DNA from: G963663315 sp963663315
Lineage (GTDB): Bacteria; Pseudomonadota; Gammaproteobacteria; Arenicellales; Poriferihabitantaceae
NCBI GenBank assembly: GCA_963663315.1
Contig: OY760176.1
Location: 1,488,001 to 1,552,000, forward strand
Direction: 5' to 3'
DNA: 64,000 bases
Part shown: positions 8,245 to 16,854 of the stretch, one piece after another
How the letters are laid out: the number at the start of each line of letters is the position of its first letter
Position numbering within the stretch: the first letter of the stretch is position 1
Made by a program: the position numbers and the translations under genes
Notes under the pieces: generated by a model
Databases searched by the model: none
Seen by the model: the letters and a program-made list of their open reading frames with translations, nothing else
What the model was told of the DNA's origin: nothing

Positions 8245-9444
8245 TTATGGCTGAAGGTTCAGTGCATCAATCACATTGCGGGAAAAGAAGCGCTCTCTCT
8301 GCCACTCTTCCATGTCGGGATACAGTTCGATGTACATGTCCACACCACTGACGCCACTTGAATCCCAGTGCGGGTAATCGCTGGTCAGCCCCATGTTGCG
8401 GCCGCCGAACCATTGTACCGTCTCCTGGAGCAAAGCCTCAGCCGGTTCAAAAGAACAGATTGTGCATTGTCTCTTGAAGTACTCAGAGGGGAGAATGGTC
8501 AGTTCCGCTGTCTCGCTCCTGGGACGGCCAGTAACGTGTTCGTCCATACGAAACAGAAAATAAGGCACCCAGGTTGCTCCGGCTTCGCAAAATAACACCT
8601 GAAGCGCAGGATGGCGTTCGAGCACGCCATATCCGATCAATCCGCACATGCCGGTGGCCATTTCGCAGGGATGGGAAACGACATGAGCGAGCCAGTACTT
8701 GTCAAATTTGTAGTCGGTGCTGTAGCTGGCGTTGTAGGTACCGGTCGCTTCATGGAACAGCAGGGCCATGCCCAGATCAGTCATGGTCTTCCAGACCGGG
8801 TCCCAGCTTTCTTCCCAGTAATGCACGCCATTCATTATGTTGGGTCGCATCCAAACCGCTTTTGCGCCCATTTTATGGCAACGCTTGATTTCCTCTACCG
8901 CCCATTCGGGTTGCAGAGGAATGGTAGCGCACCAGATATGGCGTCTGCTGGTGGCATAATCTTTCGCCATCCAGTCGTTATGGGCCCGGCCAATGGCGTA
9001 TTGCAATTCGAGATTGATAATATCGGGAATGAATAATCCTACGGTCGGGAACCAGATGCCGATATCGACGCCGCCCATGTCCATATCTTCGTCCCGATAC
9101 CTGATTGAGTGTTGGTGCGCCACGTCGTATTTCAATGATTCGCCACGCGGACGCTGGTCACCACAGCCTTCGAGGCGTCCGGCGCCATACCCACGGGGCT
9201 TCTGGTAGAGACGGCCCTCCATCATGATGCGTGGTGAACCCTGATTATCGGTTACCAGTTTGGGTGCTTCTTTTTCGAATTCCGGATCAAGGTATTTGGT
9301 CAGCGCCTCTGGCGGCTCGATAACGTGACGGTCAGCATCGATGACAAAAAAATCCCTGGCCGTTGTTTTACTATCAGAACGCCAGGAATCAGCGATCGCT
9401 TGATAGTGTTCTTCAGTGGTTGTTTTGGCTACTGTGTTGGTCAT
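8245..9444 (-). CDS. Amidohydrolase family 2 metal-dependent hydrolase/decarboxylase
   Basis: TIM-barrel enzyme of Pfam Amidohydro_2, the family that includes ACMS, gamma-resorcylate and 5-carboxyvanillate decarboxylases as well as hydrolases. Metal-site candidates are D38 and H40 in VIDADRHVIEP, H231 in LLFHEATGTY and D356 in TSDYPHWDS. There is no signal peptide. The length of 399 aa is usual. It is transcribed away from a TctCBA transporter, with a palindrome-bearing control region between, and towards the tandem Rieske gene. This suggests that an organic acid imported by TctCBA is processed by this enzyme; the substrate is unknown. The paralogue-rich family does not allow a firmer call from sequence alone. 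Confidence 0.8.
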   Translation of the reverse strand: MTNTVAKTTTEEHYQAIADSWRSDSKTTARDFFVIDADRHVIEPPEALTKYLDPEFEKEAPKLVTDNQGSPRIMMEGRLYQKPRGYGAGRLEGCGDQRPRGESLKYDVAHQHSIRYRDEDMDMGGVDIGIWFPTVGLFIPDIINLELQYAIGRAHNDWMAKDYATSRRHIWCATIPLQPEWAVEEIKRCHKMGAKAVWMRPNIMNGVHYWEESWDPVWKTMTDLGMALLFHEATGTYNASYSTDYKFDKYWLAHVVSHPCEMATGMCGLIGYGVLERHPALQVLFCEAGATWVPYFLFRMDEHVTGRPRSETAELTILPSEYFKRQCTICSFEPAEALLQETVQWFGGRNMGLTSDYPHWDSSGVSGVDMYIELYPDMEEWQRERFFSRNVIDALNLQP

Positions 9445-9492
9445 TCAGTTTGCTCCTGTTCAATCAAGTATAAAATTCAGGCGCACAATCTA

Positions 9493-9510
9493 ACCTGAAT
9501 CAAATCAGGT
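9493..9510. promoter_or_regulatory. Inverted repeat upstream of amidohydrolase gene
   Basis: Perfect 6-bp arms ACCTGA and TCAGGT separated by six bases, centred about 57 bp upstream of the amidohydrolase ATG. There is no T-run, so it is not a terminator. A regulator-binding site is a reasonable guess; the protein is unknown. Confidence 0.35.
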
Positions 9511-9513
9511 AGC

Positions 9514-9529
9514 TGTCAATTAATGGACA
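9514..9529. promoter_or_regulatory. Operator-like palindrome TGTCAA-N4-TGGACA
   Basis: Near-perfect 16-bp inverted repeat (one mismatch) with the same arm and spacer lengths as the site at 9589-9604. The centres are 75 bp apart, close to seven helical turns, so two bound dimers could face the same side of the DNA. It lies in the 289-bp region between the divergent amidohydrolase and tctC genes. Confidence 0.4.
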
Positions 9530-9588
9530 AATGGCAAGCCGGTGAATCCAGAGTAAAGACGGCGAGGAACGTCTGTAACTCGGAAAAT

Positions 9589-9604
9589 TGTCAAATAATT
9601 GACA
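9589..9604. promoter_or_regulatory. Operator-like palindrome TGTCAA-N4-TTGACA
   Basis: Perfect 16-bp inverted repeat, 130 bp upstream of tctC. Its right arm is also a consensus -35 hexamer (TTGACA), although no good -10 lies 17 bp further on. The arm length and AT-rich centre resemble sites of GntR/FCD-type regulators, but no such regulator gene is in the window, so the binding protein is unknown. Confidence 0.45.
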
Positions 9605-9733
9605 TAAGTAAAATGAATGCAAGAGCAGAGTGTATTAATGTAATGCAGTTTGATGCTCTGAACCAAAGAGCAGTATATGAACAATCTGTACAGGTCACAT
9701 ACGGTTACCTGAACATCAAATGAGGAATTCGAT

Positions 9734-10696
9734 ATGAAAACACATTTTCTCGCTGTTAGTATGTCAGCGGCCGTTTTTGCCATTGCAACCACCAGCGCCA
9801 CAGTCAGTGCCCAGGATTTTCCGTCACGCCCGGTAGACATGGTTGTGAATTTCGGACCCGGAGGCGGCGCTGACGGCATGGGTAGAACCGTGGCGCGTCT
9901 GCTTTCACCGATTATCGGTGTGCCTGTACCGGCGTCGAATGTCTCAGGCGCCGCAGGTAATACGGGTTTAACCACAGTAGCAAACGCCGAAGCGGATGGT
10001 TATACCATTGGCACCATGACGGGTTTGACTGTGTCGTCATGGGCCTCGGGTATGGGCGAACTGACACCCGATGATTTTTCCTATCTGGGTATTGTCCAGT
10101 CTTCACCGTCGATGTTGTTCGCGCCGGCTGACAGTCAGTTTCAAAATTATCAGGATCTGCTGGATTATACCGCCGCCAATCCCGGAGAGGTCCGTGTGGC
10201 TACGGCTGGACTCGGTACGCTCGATGATTTAACTGTGAAGTTTCTCGGCACTAAAGGCCATGAGATGAAAAATGTGCCTTACTCCAAACCTGCAGAGCGT
10301 TATATTTCGCCATTGGGTGGTCATACCGAACTCCTGTATGAAGAGCCCGGCGATGTTGTCCAGTTTCTGGAAGCCGGGCAGATGCGGCCTCTGGTTGTGT
10401 TCCGTGAAGAACGTCACCCCCGATTTCCTGATGTGCCAACCTCTTACGAATTCGGTCATGAGATATCGTTTCCAAACTGGCGTGGCATTGTGACTTCGGC
10501 AAGTGTACCGGCAGAACGGATTCAGGTACTTAACGAGGCAATGTCGGAAGTGGTGGTTCACGGTGACTGGAAGGAGTACTGCGCGGTCAAATTCAGTTGC
10601 AAGGAAGCCACCACGCCAACCGAAAGTCTGGCGTTCGTGAAACAGCAGTATATAGACCTGTCGAAATTCATGAAACAGTTCGGGATTACCAATTAG
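9734..10696 (+). CDS. tctC: Tripartite tricarboxylate transporter, periplasmic receptor TctC
   Basis: Extracytoplasmic receptor (Bug/TctC family) that binds a carboxylate for the TctAB membrane pair. Signal peptide at residues 1-27, ending TVSA before QDFPSRPV. The family pattern FPSRPVDMVVNFGPGGGAD and the later VPYSKPAERYISPLGGH segment are present. Length 320 aa, as expected. A GAGGA element lies 7 nt before the ATG. It is the first gene of tctC-tctB-tctA, all on the plus strand, and diverges from an amidohydrolase gene. Receptors of this family bind many different organic acids, so the ligand is open; the neighbour suggests an aromatic or related acid. Confidence 0.88.
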   Translation: MKTHFLAVSMSAAVFAIATTSATVSAQDFPSRPVDMVVNFGPGGGADGMGRTVARLLSPIIGVPVPASNVSGAAGNTGLTTVANAEADGYTIGTMTGLTVSSWASGMGELTPDDFSYLGIVQSSPSMLFAPADSQFQNYQDLLDYTAANPGEVRVATAGLGTLDDLTVKFLGTKGHEMKNVPYSKPAERYISPLGGHTELLYEEPGDVVQFLEAGQMRPLVVFREERHPRFPDVPTSYEFGHEISFPNWRGIVTSASVPAERIQVLNEAMSEVVVHGDWKEYCAVKFSCKEATTPTESLAFVKQQYIDLSKFMKQFGITN

Positions 10697-10769
10697 GCCA
10701 TTCCGTCAGATAACCTGAACTCTCCGGGGCGCTCTGACTTTGAAGTCGGACCTGCGTTGAATTGCCCGG

Positions 10770-11282
10770 ATGACCCGATTTCGATTCACCGGTCCGTTAA
10801 TAGCGGTTTGTGCCGGACTGGCTGTATTACTGACGCTCAACACAGGGGATACCCGACTAGTCATCGATGCCAGTGGTTATGGCCCCCTGAGTTGGCCTCG
10901 GGTGATGCTGTGGGGCACCGTTATCGCGGGTTTGCTATGGGGGTTATCGCGCTTCCTTGATCGATCTGAAAGCCCTGACGGACAGGGGATAAGCGCCACA
11001 CGCCATGATAATCCGGGGCTTGTAGCCGGGGTTGTGGTGGTGGTGTTATATGGTGTCACCATGATCTACATCGGTTTCGCGATTGCCACCTTCGTGTTTC
11101 TTGTGACATGGTTTGTGATAGGGGGCATGCGGTCTGCGTGGAAAATTCTTGCTAACAGTGCGATCGGCACAGGGGTACTGCTGTATTTATTCCTCAAGGT
11201 TGCGTATCTGCCGTTACCACGTGGTAGAGGAATCATGGATACGGTAACCGTAAGCATCTACCGGTTTCTAGGCATTTATTGA
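10770..11282 (+). CDS. tctB: Tripartite tricarboxylate transporter small subunit TctB
   Basis: Small membrane subunit (170 aa) with four hydrophobic helices at about 7-22, 45-60, 82-103 and 105-140, the layout of TctB. Sequence conservation in this family is low; the identification rests on topology, size and position between the receptor and the large permease. It ends at 11282 and tctA begins two bases later, so translation is probably coupled. Confidence 0.85.
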   Translation: MTRFRFTGPLIAVCAGLAVLLTLNTGDTRLVIDASGYGPLSWPRVMLWGTVIAGLLWGLSRFLDRSESPDGQGISATRHDNPGLVAGVVVVVLYGVTMIYIGFAIATFVFLVTWFVIGGMRSAWKILANSAIGTGVLLYLFLKVAYLPLPRGRGIMDTVTVSIYRFLGIY

Positions 11283-11283
11283 T

Positions 11284-12792
11284 TTGATTGATATTCTGCA
11301 AAATTTAATGGTGGGACTGTCACATCTGTTCGGCATTACACCATTTTTATTGTTGGTCGCTGGAATATTTGTCGGCGTCATCGCTGGCGCATTACCTGGC
11401 ATATCGTTTGTCAACGCGATGGCCCTGGCTTTACCCTTTACTTATGTAATGAACCCGATCAATGCCATGGTTTTTCTTTCCGGCCTGTATTGTGGAGGAG
11501 TCTTCGGGGGATCGATATCCTCGATTCTGATCAACATACCCGGGTCACCTGGATCATTGCCGGCAACCTGGGATGGCTATCCGATGACCCAGCGGGGTGA
11601 ATCGGCCAGGGCCCTGGGGATTGCAATCACCTGTTCTGCCATTGGCGGCGTGGCCAGTGCGCTGATGATGATTTTTTTGTCACCGCCATTTGCCAGATTC
11701 GCTTTGAAATTCGACCAACCAGAGTTCTTCGCCGCCACGGTCCTGGGCTTGATATCGGTGGTTGCAATCGCCAAAGGCAATATGATGTCGAGTATGGTTT
11801 CCCTGTTCCTCGGATTGGCTGTCGGCAGTATCGGTCTGGACCCGCTCTATGCGATACCCCGTTTAACGTTTGGTTGGCATGTACTGGACAACGGAGTAAG
11901 CTTTGTTGTCGTTTTGATAGGCATGTTTGCCATTGGTGAGGTGCTGGGCTGGATCAGCAGCGATTCAAAGGCAAATATTCGCCCCGCCATGCAAACCCGT
12001 GCCCGATTACCGAGTTTCATGGACCTTTACAAATTGAAAGGGACGATTGCGCGCAGTACCGGTATTGGCTGTACGATCGGTGCAATACCCGGTGCGGGCG
12101 CGATCATCGGCGCAATTATTGCATACGGCGTGGAAAAACAGGTTTCCAGCCGCGGGGACGAATTTGGCACCGGGGTTGAAGAGGGACTGGCCGCACCCGA
12201 AACTGCAAAAAATGCGACCACCGGCACAGCGACCATTCCTTTACTGACTCTTGGCATTCCGGGCAGCGCTGCCACAGCCATCATGCTTGCAGCGCTGATG
12301 TTGCACGGTGTCAATCCCGGGCCAATGCTGTTCATCACCGGGATTGATTTGGTCTACACCGTGTTTGCAGCCTATCTGGTTGCCAATCTTCTGATGATTG
12401 CCATAGGTATGCTGGTGGCGCGCGGCTTTGCGCTGTTGATGAAAATTCCGCCGGTGCTGTTATTCGGATTTATCGTGGTGCTGTGCCTTGTGGGTGCGTT
12501 CGGCGTTCGAAACAACATGGCAGATGTTTATATCTGTATCGGTTTTGGCATTCTCGGTTATTTGTTATCACGCTTCAATGTGCCTTCTGCACCGCTGATT
12601 CTTGGTGTCATCCTTGGACCATTGGCTGAAAGATATTTTCTGACATCGATGATTTCGTATGATAATCAAATCTCAGTATTTGTTACTCGTCCGTTAAGCG
12701 GGTCAATTCTTTTTATTGCGTTTGCATTCCTTTGCTGGTCACTTTGGCCAAACATCAAACAACTGCTGGCACGATTCAATGGCCGCACATGA
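11284..12792 (+). CDS. tctA: Tripartite tricarboxylate transporter large permease TctA
   Basis: Large membrane subunit (502 aa, about 12 helices) that forms the solute pathway. The hallmark stretch VIAGALPGISFVNAMALALP near residue 36 and the later repeat GCTIGAIPGAGAIIGA near residue 260 are the two pseudo-repeats of TctA. ATGTATIPLLTLGIPGSA is also typical. The start is a TTG at 11284, immediately after the tctB stop. The next ATG, 8 codons on, would cut into helix 1, so I keep the TTG. It should work with TctB and TctC as a cation-coupled importer. Confidence 0.92.
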   Translation: MIDILQNLMVGLSHLFGITPFLLLVAGIFVGVIAGALPGISFVNAMALALPFTYVMNPINAMVFLSGLYCGGVFGGSISSILINIPGSPGSLPATWDGYPMTQRGESARALGIAITCSAIGGVASALMMIFLSPPFARFALKFDQPEFFAATVLGLISVVAIAKGNMMSSMVSLFLGLAVGSIGLDPLYAIPRLTFGWHVLDNGVSFVVVLIGMFAIGEVLGWISSDSKANIRPAMQTRARLPSFMDLYKLKGTIARSTGIGCTIGAIPGAGAIIGAIIAYGVEKQVSSRGDEFGTGVEEGLAAPETAKNATTGTATIPLLTLGIPGSAATAIMLAALMLHGVNPGPMLFITGIDLVYTVFAAYLVANLLMIAIGMLVARGFALLMKIPPVLLFGFIVVLCLVGAFGVRNNMADVYICIGFGILGYLLSRFNVPSAPLILGVILGPLAERYFLTSMISYDNQISVFVTRPLSGSILFIAFAFLCWSLWPNIKQLLARFNGRT

Positions 12793-12842
12793 GTCAATTC
12801 AAGCTCGGATACTGGAGATCGGGTTTTTGATCTGCTGACCTT

Positions 12843-13739
12843 ATGGAGTTCACCTTTAATCCGCTGGTGGCATTTGGCTGGAGTATATTCGCCGGATTCC
12901 TGATGGCGATGGGTGCAGGTGGTGGCGGTATCGTGGCCGGGATCGGCCACATTTCAATTTTGGGAGTCGGCGACCCCAATATGATCAAGGCGGTCAATCA
13001 GATGCTTGAATTGACCAGCAGACTGTTTTCGGTACCGCTTTATCTGAAACAGAAAAGACTGATCTGGCCGTTGGTGTTTTCCTTTGGTGTCGGTGCACCA
13101 CTCGGTGCGATAGCGGGTTCCTGGTTTTCGAAAAACTATCTTGCGGATTTGCAAAGCTACCGTCTGGTGTTCGGTGTATTGATCATGCTGGTAGCGGGAC
13201 GTACGCTATACGAATCATTTATCAAACCTTCGCAACGCAGCAAACGCCTGCAAAAGTCATTTGATATATCCGAGTATGTCCAGTCTGAACGTGCTGATAA
13301 TCGCCGTGCAGCATTCACCGCGCCACGTCTGATCCGGTTCGGTCTGGTGCGTACACGGCTGGGGTTTGGTACCCGCCGGTTCGACTTTAATCCTGTGTCC
13401 GCTGCGGCAGGTGGGTTTGTCATCTCCTTTGTCGGCGCCATGCTGGGCGTGGGCGGCGGCTTTCTGGTAATGCCTTTTATGGCGAGCATACTTTTATTCC
13501 CGATGTTCTTTTTAGCCGGTACGGCATTGGTGGCGCTGATGTTACCACTGACAGTGAGTATCCTTACCTATCTGCTGCTGAACGTCGATATCGACTGGGC
13601 CCTGGTCGCAGTCGAAGTACCGGGAATCGTAATCGGTTCAGTTATCGGCCCGATGATCAATCAACGCCTTAATGAGCAGTATCTGCGACGGTTCGTTGCA
13701 TTTGTGCTGATATGTGTAGGGGGTTATTATCTTACGTAA
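12843..13739 (+). CDS. TauE/SafE family membrane exporter
   Basis: Predicted anion exporter of the TauE/SafE family (298 aa). Two homologous membrane halves carry the Gly-rich motif: FLMAMGAGGGGIVAG near residue 20 and FVGAMLGVGGGFLVM near residue 200. A charged cytoplasmic loop (about 120-185) lies between them. Family members move sulfite, sulfoacetate or other small sulfur anions. It is 50 bp downstream of tctA and 59 bp upstream of the Fe-S subunit gene, so it can belong to either group. Next to a cytoplasmic molybdoenzyme, a sulfur-oxyanion role is attractive but unproven. No clear Shine-Dalgarno is seen before the ATG. Confidence 0.85.
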   Translation: MEFTFNPLVAFGWSIFAGFLMAMGAGGGGIVAGIGHISILGVGDPNMIKAVNQMLELTSRLFSVPLYLKQKRLIWPLVFSFGVGAPLGAIAGSWFSKNYLADLQSYRLVFGVLIMLVAGRTLYESFIKPSQRSKRLQKSFDISEYVQSERADNRRAAFTAPRLIRFGLVRTRLGFGTRRFDFNPVSAAAGGFVISFVGAMLGVGGGFLVMPFMASILLFPMFFLAGTALVALMLPLTVSILTYLLLNVDIDWALVAVEVPGIVIGSVIGPMINQRLNEQYLRRFVAFVLICVGGYYLT

Positions 13740-13798
13740 CAAGTATCCCGATCTGATGCTGATCAAAATAATCTTCGATAGCCGACCCTGCTGATTAA

Positions 13799-14401
13799 AT
13801 GCAATTCGCACTGTCCATTGATCTCGAACGCTGTACAGGCTGTCGCGCTTGCGAGGCGGCCTGCAAGCTGGAAAATCGACTGACAGAAGGCATTTTTCGA
13901 AATCGCGTTTACTGGGTCGCTCCAACAGATAAAAATGAGCGATTCGAGTTTATTGTGAGCGTATGCCAGCAATGTGCGCGTCCGGCCTGTTTGCGGGCAT
14001 GCGGTGCGGGCGCAATCTCGAAGTGTCACGATACCGGGGTTGTGCAGATTGACAGTGATTCGTGTACTGGTTGCCAGGAATGTGTACAGGCCTGCCCTTA
14101 TGGTGCGATAAGTTTTGATTTCCGGCGCCACAAGGCAGAAAAGTGCGATCTGTGCGCAGACCGTCGGGCAACCAATCGCGGTGACCCGGCCTGTGCGGAG
14201 GCTTGCCCTGGTCGCGCCATCAAATTTGGCGAGCGCACTGCCCTGATATCAGAATCTCGTGCAGAGGACCGCGAAATTCGTGACATCGATCATTTCGGGC
14301 TGGCGCCGGCAACGCTTTATCTTGAACACTTGCCACGCACCGGACAGTCATCATATCCGGCCGATACCTTGACGGATACCTTGACCGATACCAATGAATA
14401 A
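13799..14401 (+). CDS. 4x[4Fe-4S] electron-transfer subunit of molybdoenzyme (DmsB-like)
   Basis: Electron relay between the molybdenum subunit and the membrane. All sixteen cysteines for four [4Fe-4S] clusters are visible in four groups: C12/15/18/22, C56/59/64/68, C89/92/95/99 and C116/119/132/136. The length of 200 aa is normal for DmsB, PsrB or SoeB. No Tat signal, so it is cytoplasmic. The last residues are a TLTD repeat encoded by a 12-bp tandem DNA repeat, and the gene overlaps the next start by 8 bp. It is followed by the catalytic and membrane subunits in one operon. Confidence 0.9.
   Translation: MQFALSIDLERCTGCRACEAACKLENRLTEGIFRNRVYWVAPTDKNERFEFIVSVCQQCARPACLRACGAGAISKCHDTGVVQIDSDSCTGCQECVQACPYGAISFDFRRHKAEKCDLCADRRATNRGDPACAEACPGRAIKFGERTALISESRAEDREIRDIDHFGLAPATLYLEHLPRTGQSSYPADTLTDTLTDTNE
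14363..14392 (+). repeat. 12-bp tandem repeat (2.5 copies)
   Basis: GATACC-TTGACN units repeat three half-steps in a row, encoding TLTDTLTDT at the C-terminus of the Fe-S subunit and ending at the overlap with the next gene. One of three short 12-bp tandem duplications in this locus. Confidence 0.85.
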
Positions 14402-16841
14402 TCTCAATAAACGGTGGCGCCGTAAATCCAGCGGCAATTCCACCACGGAGCCTGTGCAGGGTACTTATGCGGTGCGCCAGCGACGCAGTGCACTTTACCG
14501 CATTCGTGAAGGAGCAGCCCGCCTCAGCCGGGCACTTTTGTCTTCCCGGCCTGATGTCGCGCAATATCCGTATACTGAAGCGGGTCAACATCCGAGGCCG
14601 GACCGCAGCGTGATTGGCGCCTGTCCTGTTTGCTTCAACAGCTGCCCGGTTACCTATCACCTGACAGACAGTCGTTTGACTTCGATTACCGGTGTCAAGA
14701 GTGATCCTGTGACCAAGGGGCGTCTATGTCCAAAAGGGCAATTTCAGATCCAGATGTATAACTCCCCGGATCGACTCACGCAGCCCCTCAAGCGCGTTGG
14801 CAAGCGAGGCGAAGGCCGCTTCGAACCAATTGATTGGGACACCGCACTCGACGAGGTCGCGGAGCGCCTGAAGTCGGTTCGCGAACGCTGGGATGCCAGA
14901 GCGCTTGCCATTTTTACCGGCACCCGTTCCAGTTGGCTGAACAAGGCGGGAGGCGCCGCGTTGTTCGCCGAGTTATATGGCACACCAAATCAGGAGGGCA
15001 CCGCGTCGCTTTGTGCCTCCGCTGCGGCTCAGGCCTTCAGGGTCACTCAGGGCGCCGCTCCTGGCGGTAACAGTTTCACCGAAACCGATCTTGGTTCGGC
15101 GGACTATTATCTGTTTGTCGGAGACAATATGGCGGAAACCAGACCGGTTTATTTTGGACTGATTCACGATTGCCGGATTGCCAACGGCGCCCGTATGGTT
15201 GCTGTCGACCCCCGCCAGTCGGCTACCGCTGCCAAGGCGGACGAATGGATAGAAATCCGACCTGGAACCGACATGGCATTGGCGCTCGGCATGATGTTCC
15301 ATTTGCAGGATCACAATCTGATAGATCGACCCTTCCTGCAAAGGCATGTTGCGGGCTGGGAACGTTTATGTGAATTTCTATGCGAAAAAGAGTATACCCC
15401 GAAGTGGGCGGCTGCGGTTACCGATATACCTGAAGCGACCATTTGTCGTCTTGCCGATGAACTGGTCCGGGCGAAGCGTGCCGTGGTGTTTGGCGGCAAG
15501 GGTCTTAACCAGCACAGTAATGGATTTCAGTCCAACCGGGCGTTCCACATGCTTTGCCTGCTTGCTGGCCATTGGGCACGCCCAGGCGCCGGATTCATGA
15601 ATCTGAATCGGGGGTTGCCGCTGCATGCCCATGCTCCCGAAGGCCGTGCTCCGAAACGAGGGCCTGCGCTGCGCAAATCACCTACAGGCTGGATTGACGC
15701 GATGATCAGTGGACGTCCGTACCCGATAAAAGCATTTATTTCTACCGGCAATCCGCTTTCGACCTGGCCCGGTCAGGCTAAATTACGTGAGGCCATGCAA
15801 GCACTTGATCTGGTGGTTTACATGGAATTATTTCCCCACGCGACATATTATTATGCCGACTACGTATTTCCGACCACGTCAGCGCTGGAAGTCGGTGATG
15901 TCAATCGATCCAACGATGATCGACGGGTCGGCTGGATTGAAAAAGCCATCGATGGGCCTGGTGAAGCGCGTTCTGACCTGCACTTCTGGGTTGAACTCGG
16001 TAAACGGTTTGACTTTCAAGACGTATTGAAAGACGAGTATAAACTTGATCCCGCGCGTTTCTGGGACGAACAGATGATTGGCGCACGCGGCATGGAAGGA
16101 CTGACCACCGAACGCATGAAGAAGAATCCCTCGCGCTGGATTCGTGGACCTCTGGCGGAACCGGGCGCAGCAGAAGTCGAAACCCTGTTTCAGGATGGGT
16201 CAGTATATCCAGGGGATCCCGGAGGACGACAGATTCCGACTGAAACCGGTAAATTTGAAATCTGGACTGAGGCGCTGGAGCAAAAGTTCCTGCCCTACGG
16301 GTTATCGCCACTGCCTGAGTTCTACTCGGACCCGGATCAACTCACTGACCTGCCCTATCTGCAATATCTGGCGTCCGATGAGGAAGAAGGGGTACCGTCT
16401 CCAGTCTGGGACGGGGCTGCCATGACCAGTCCGGTCCGCATCGTCAATACGCCGATAAAGCGGTCACCTCTGTACGATACAGAGCTGGTCAGTGGTCGAC
16501 CGCCTGCGCCGCATTTTCACTCATGGACACACTGGTTCTGGCAGGCACAGGAAATGTGGCCCGAGCAGTTTGTCATGATCCATCCGGGCAAAGCCGGACC
16601 GCTTGGTATAAAGGACCGGGATCGGGTCATCATCGAAAACCCGCATGGCTCTATAGAAGTGGTGGCCTGGGTACATACCGGCATTCGCCAATCTTCGATA
16701 TTTGTGCCGATTGGCTGGGACGAACGACAAAAACGTGATCCTGCCGCCAGCGTCAACTGGCTGATCGATCATCACTTGCGCGATCCTGTTTCTGATCAGA
16801 CCAACATGAAGTCTGTGCTGGTGCGCATACGAAAAGCCTGA
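14394..16841 (+). CDS. Molybdopterin oxidoreductase catalytic subunit (DMSO reductase superfamily)
   Basis: Catalytic subunit (815 aa) holding bis-MGD molybdenum and one [4Fe-4S] cluster. Cluster ligands are C77, C80, C84 and C112 in GACPVCFNSCP and GRLCPKGQ. The likely molybdenum ligand is Cys207 in EGTASLCASA, as in formate-dehydrogenase/NapA-like enzymes. The C-terminal cofactor-closing domain is present (IHPGKAGPLGIKDRDRV). About 70 residues precede the cluster, but no Tat signal with a hydrophobic core is there, so the enzyme should face the cytoplasm. Organisation with a 4-cluster subunit, a membrane cytochrome and a TauE-type exporter recalls SoeABC sulfite dehydrogenase. Substrate is not fixed by sequence; formate, sulfite or another sulfur compound are options. 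Confidence 0.88.
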   Translation: MNNLNKRWRRKSSGNSTTEPVQGTYAVRQRRSALYRIREGAARLSRALLSSRPDVAQYPYTEAGQHPRPDRSVIGACPVCFNSCPVTYHLTDSRLTSITGVKSDPVTKGRLCPKGQFQIQMYNSPDRLTQPLKRVGKRGEGRFEPIDWDTALDEVAERLKSVRERWDARALAIFTGTRSSWLNKAGGAALFAELYGTPNQEGTASLCASAAAQAFRVTQGAAPGGNSFTETDLGSADYYLFVGDNMAETRPVYFGLIHDCRIANGARMVAVDPRQSATAAKADEWIEIRPGTDMALALGMMFHLQDHNLIDRPFLQRHVAGWERLCEFLCEKEYTPKWAAAVTDIPEATICRLADELVRAKRAVVFGGKGLNQHSNGFQSNRAFHMLCLLAGHWARPGAGFMNLNRGLPLHAHAPEGRAPKRGPALRKSPTGWIDAMISGRPYPIKAFISTGNPLSTWPGQAKLREAMQALDLVVYMELFPHATYYYADYVFPTTSALEVGDVNRSNDDRRVGWIEKAIDGPGEARSDLHFWVELGKRFDFQDVLKDEYKLDPARFWDEQMIGARGMEGLTTERMKKNPSRWIRGPLAEPGAAEVETLFQDGSVYPGDPGGRQIPTETGKFEIWTEALEQKFLPYGLSPLPEFYSDPDQLTDLPYLQYLASDEEEGVPSPVWDGAAMTSPVRIVNTPIKRSPLYDTELVSGRPPAPHFHSWTHWFWQAQEMWPEQFVMIHPGKAGPLGIKDRDRVIIENPHGSIEVVAWVHTGIRQSSIFVPIGWDERQKRDPAASVNWLIDHHLRDPVSDQTNMKSVLVRIRKA

Positions 16842-16854
16842 CAGGAAAAATCTG

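Noticed and set aside
9523..9723. 66-codon plus-strand frame between the amidohydrolase and tctC genes
   Set aside because: No recognisable domain or ribosome site, and it contains the palindromic operator sites; more likely control DNA.
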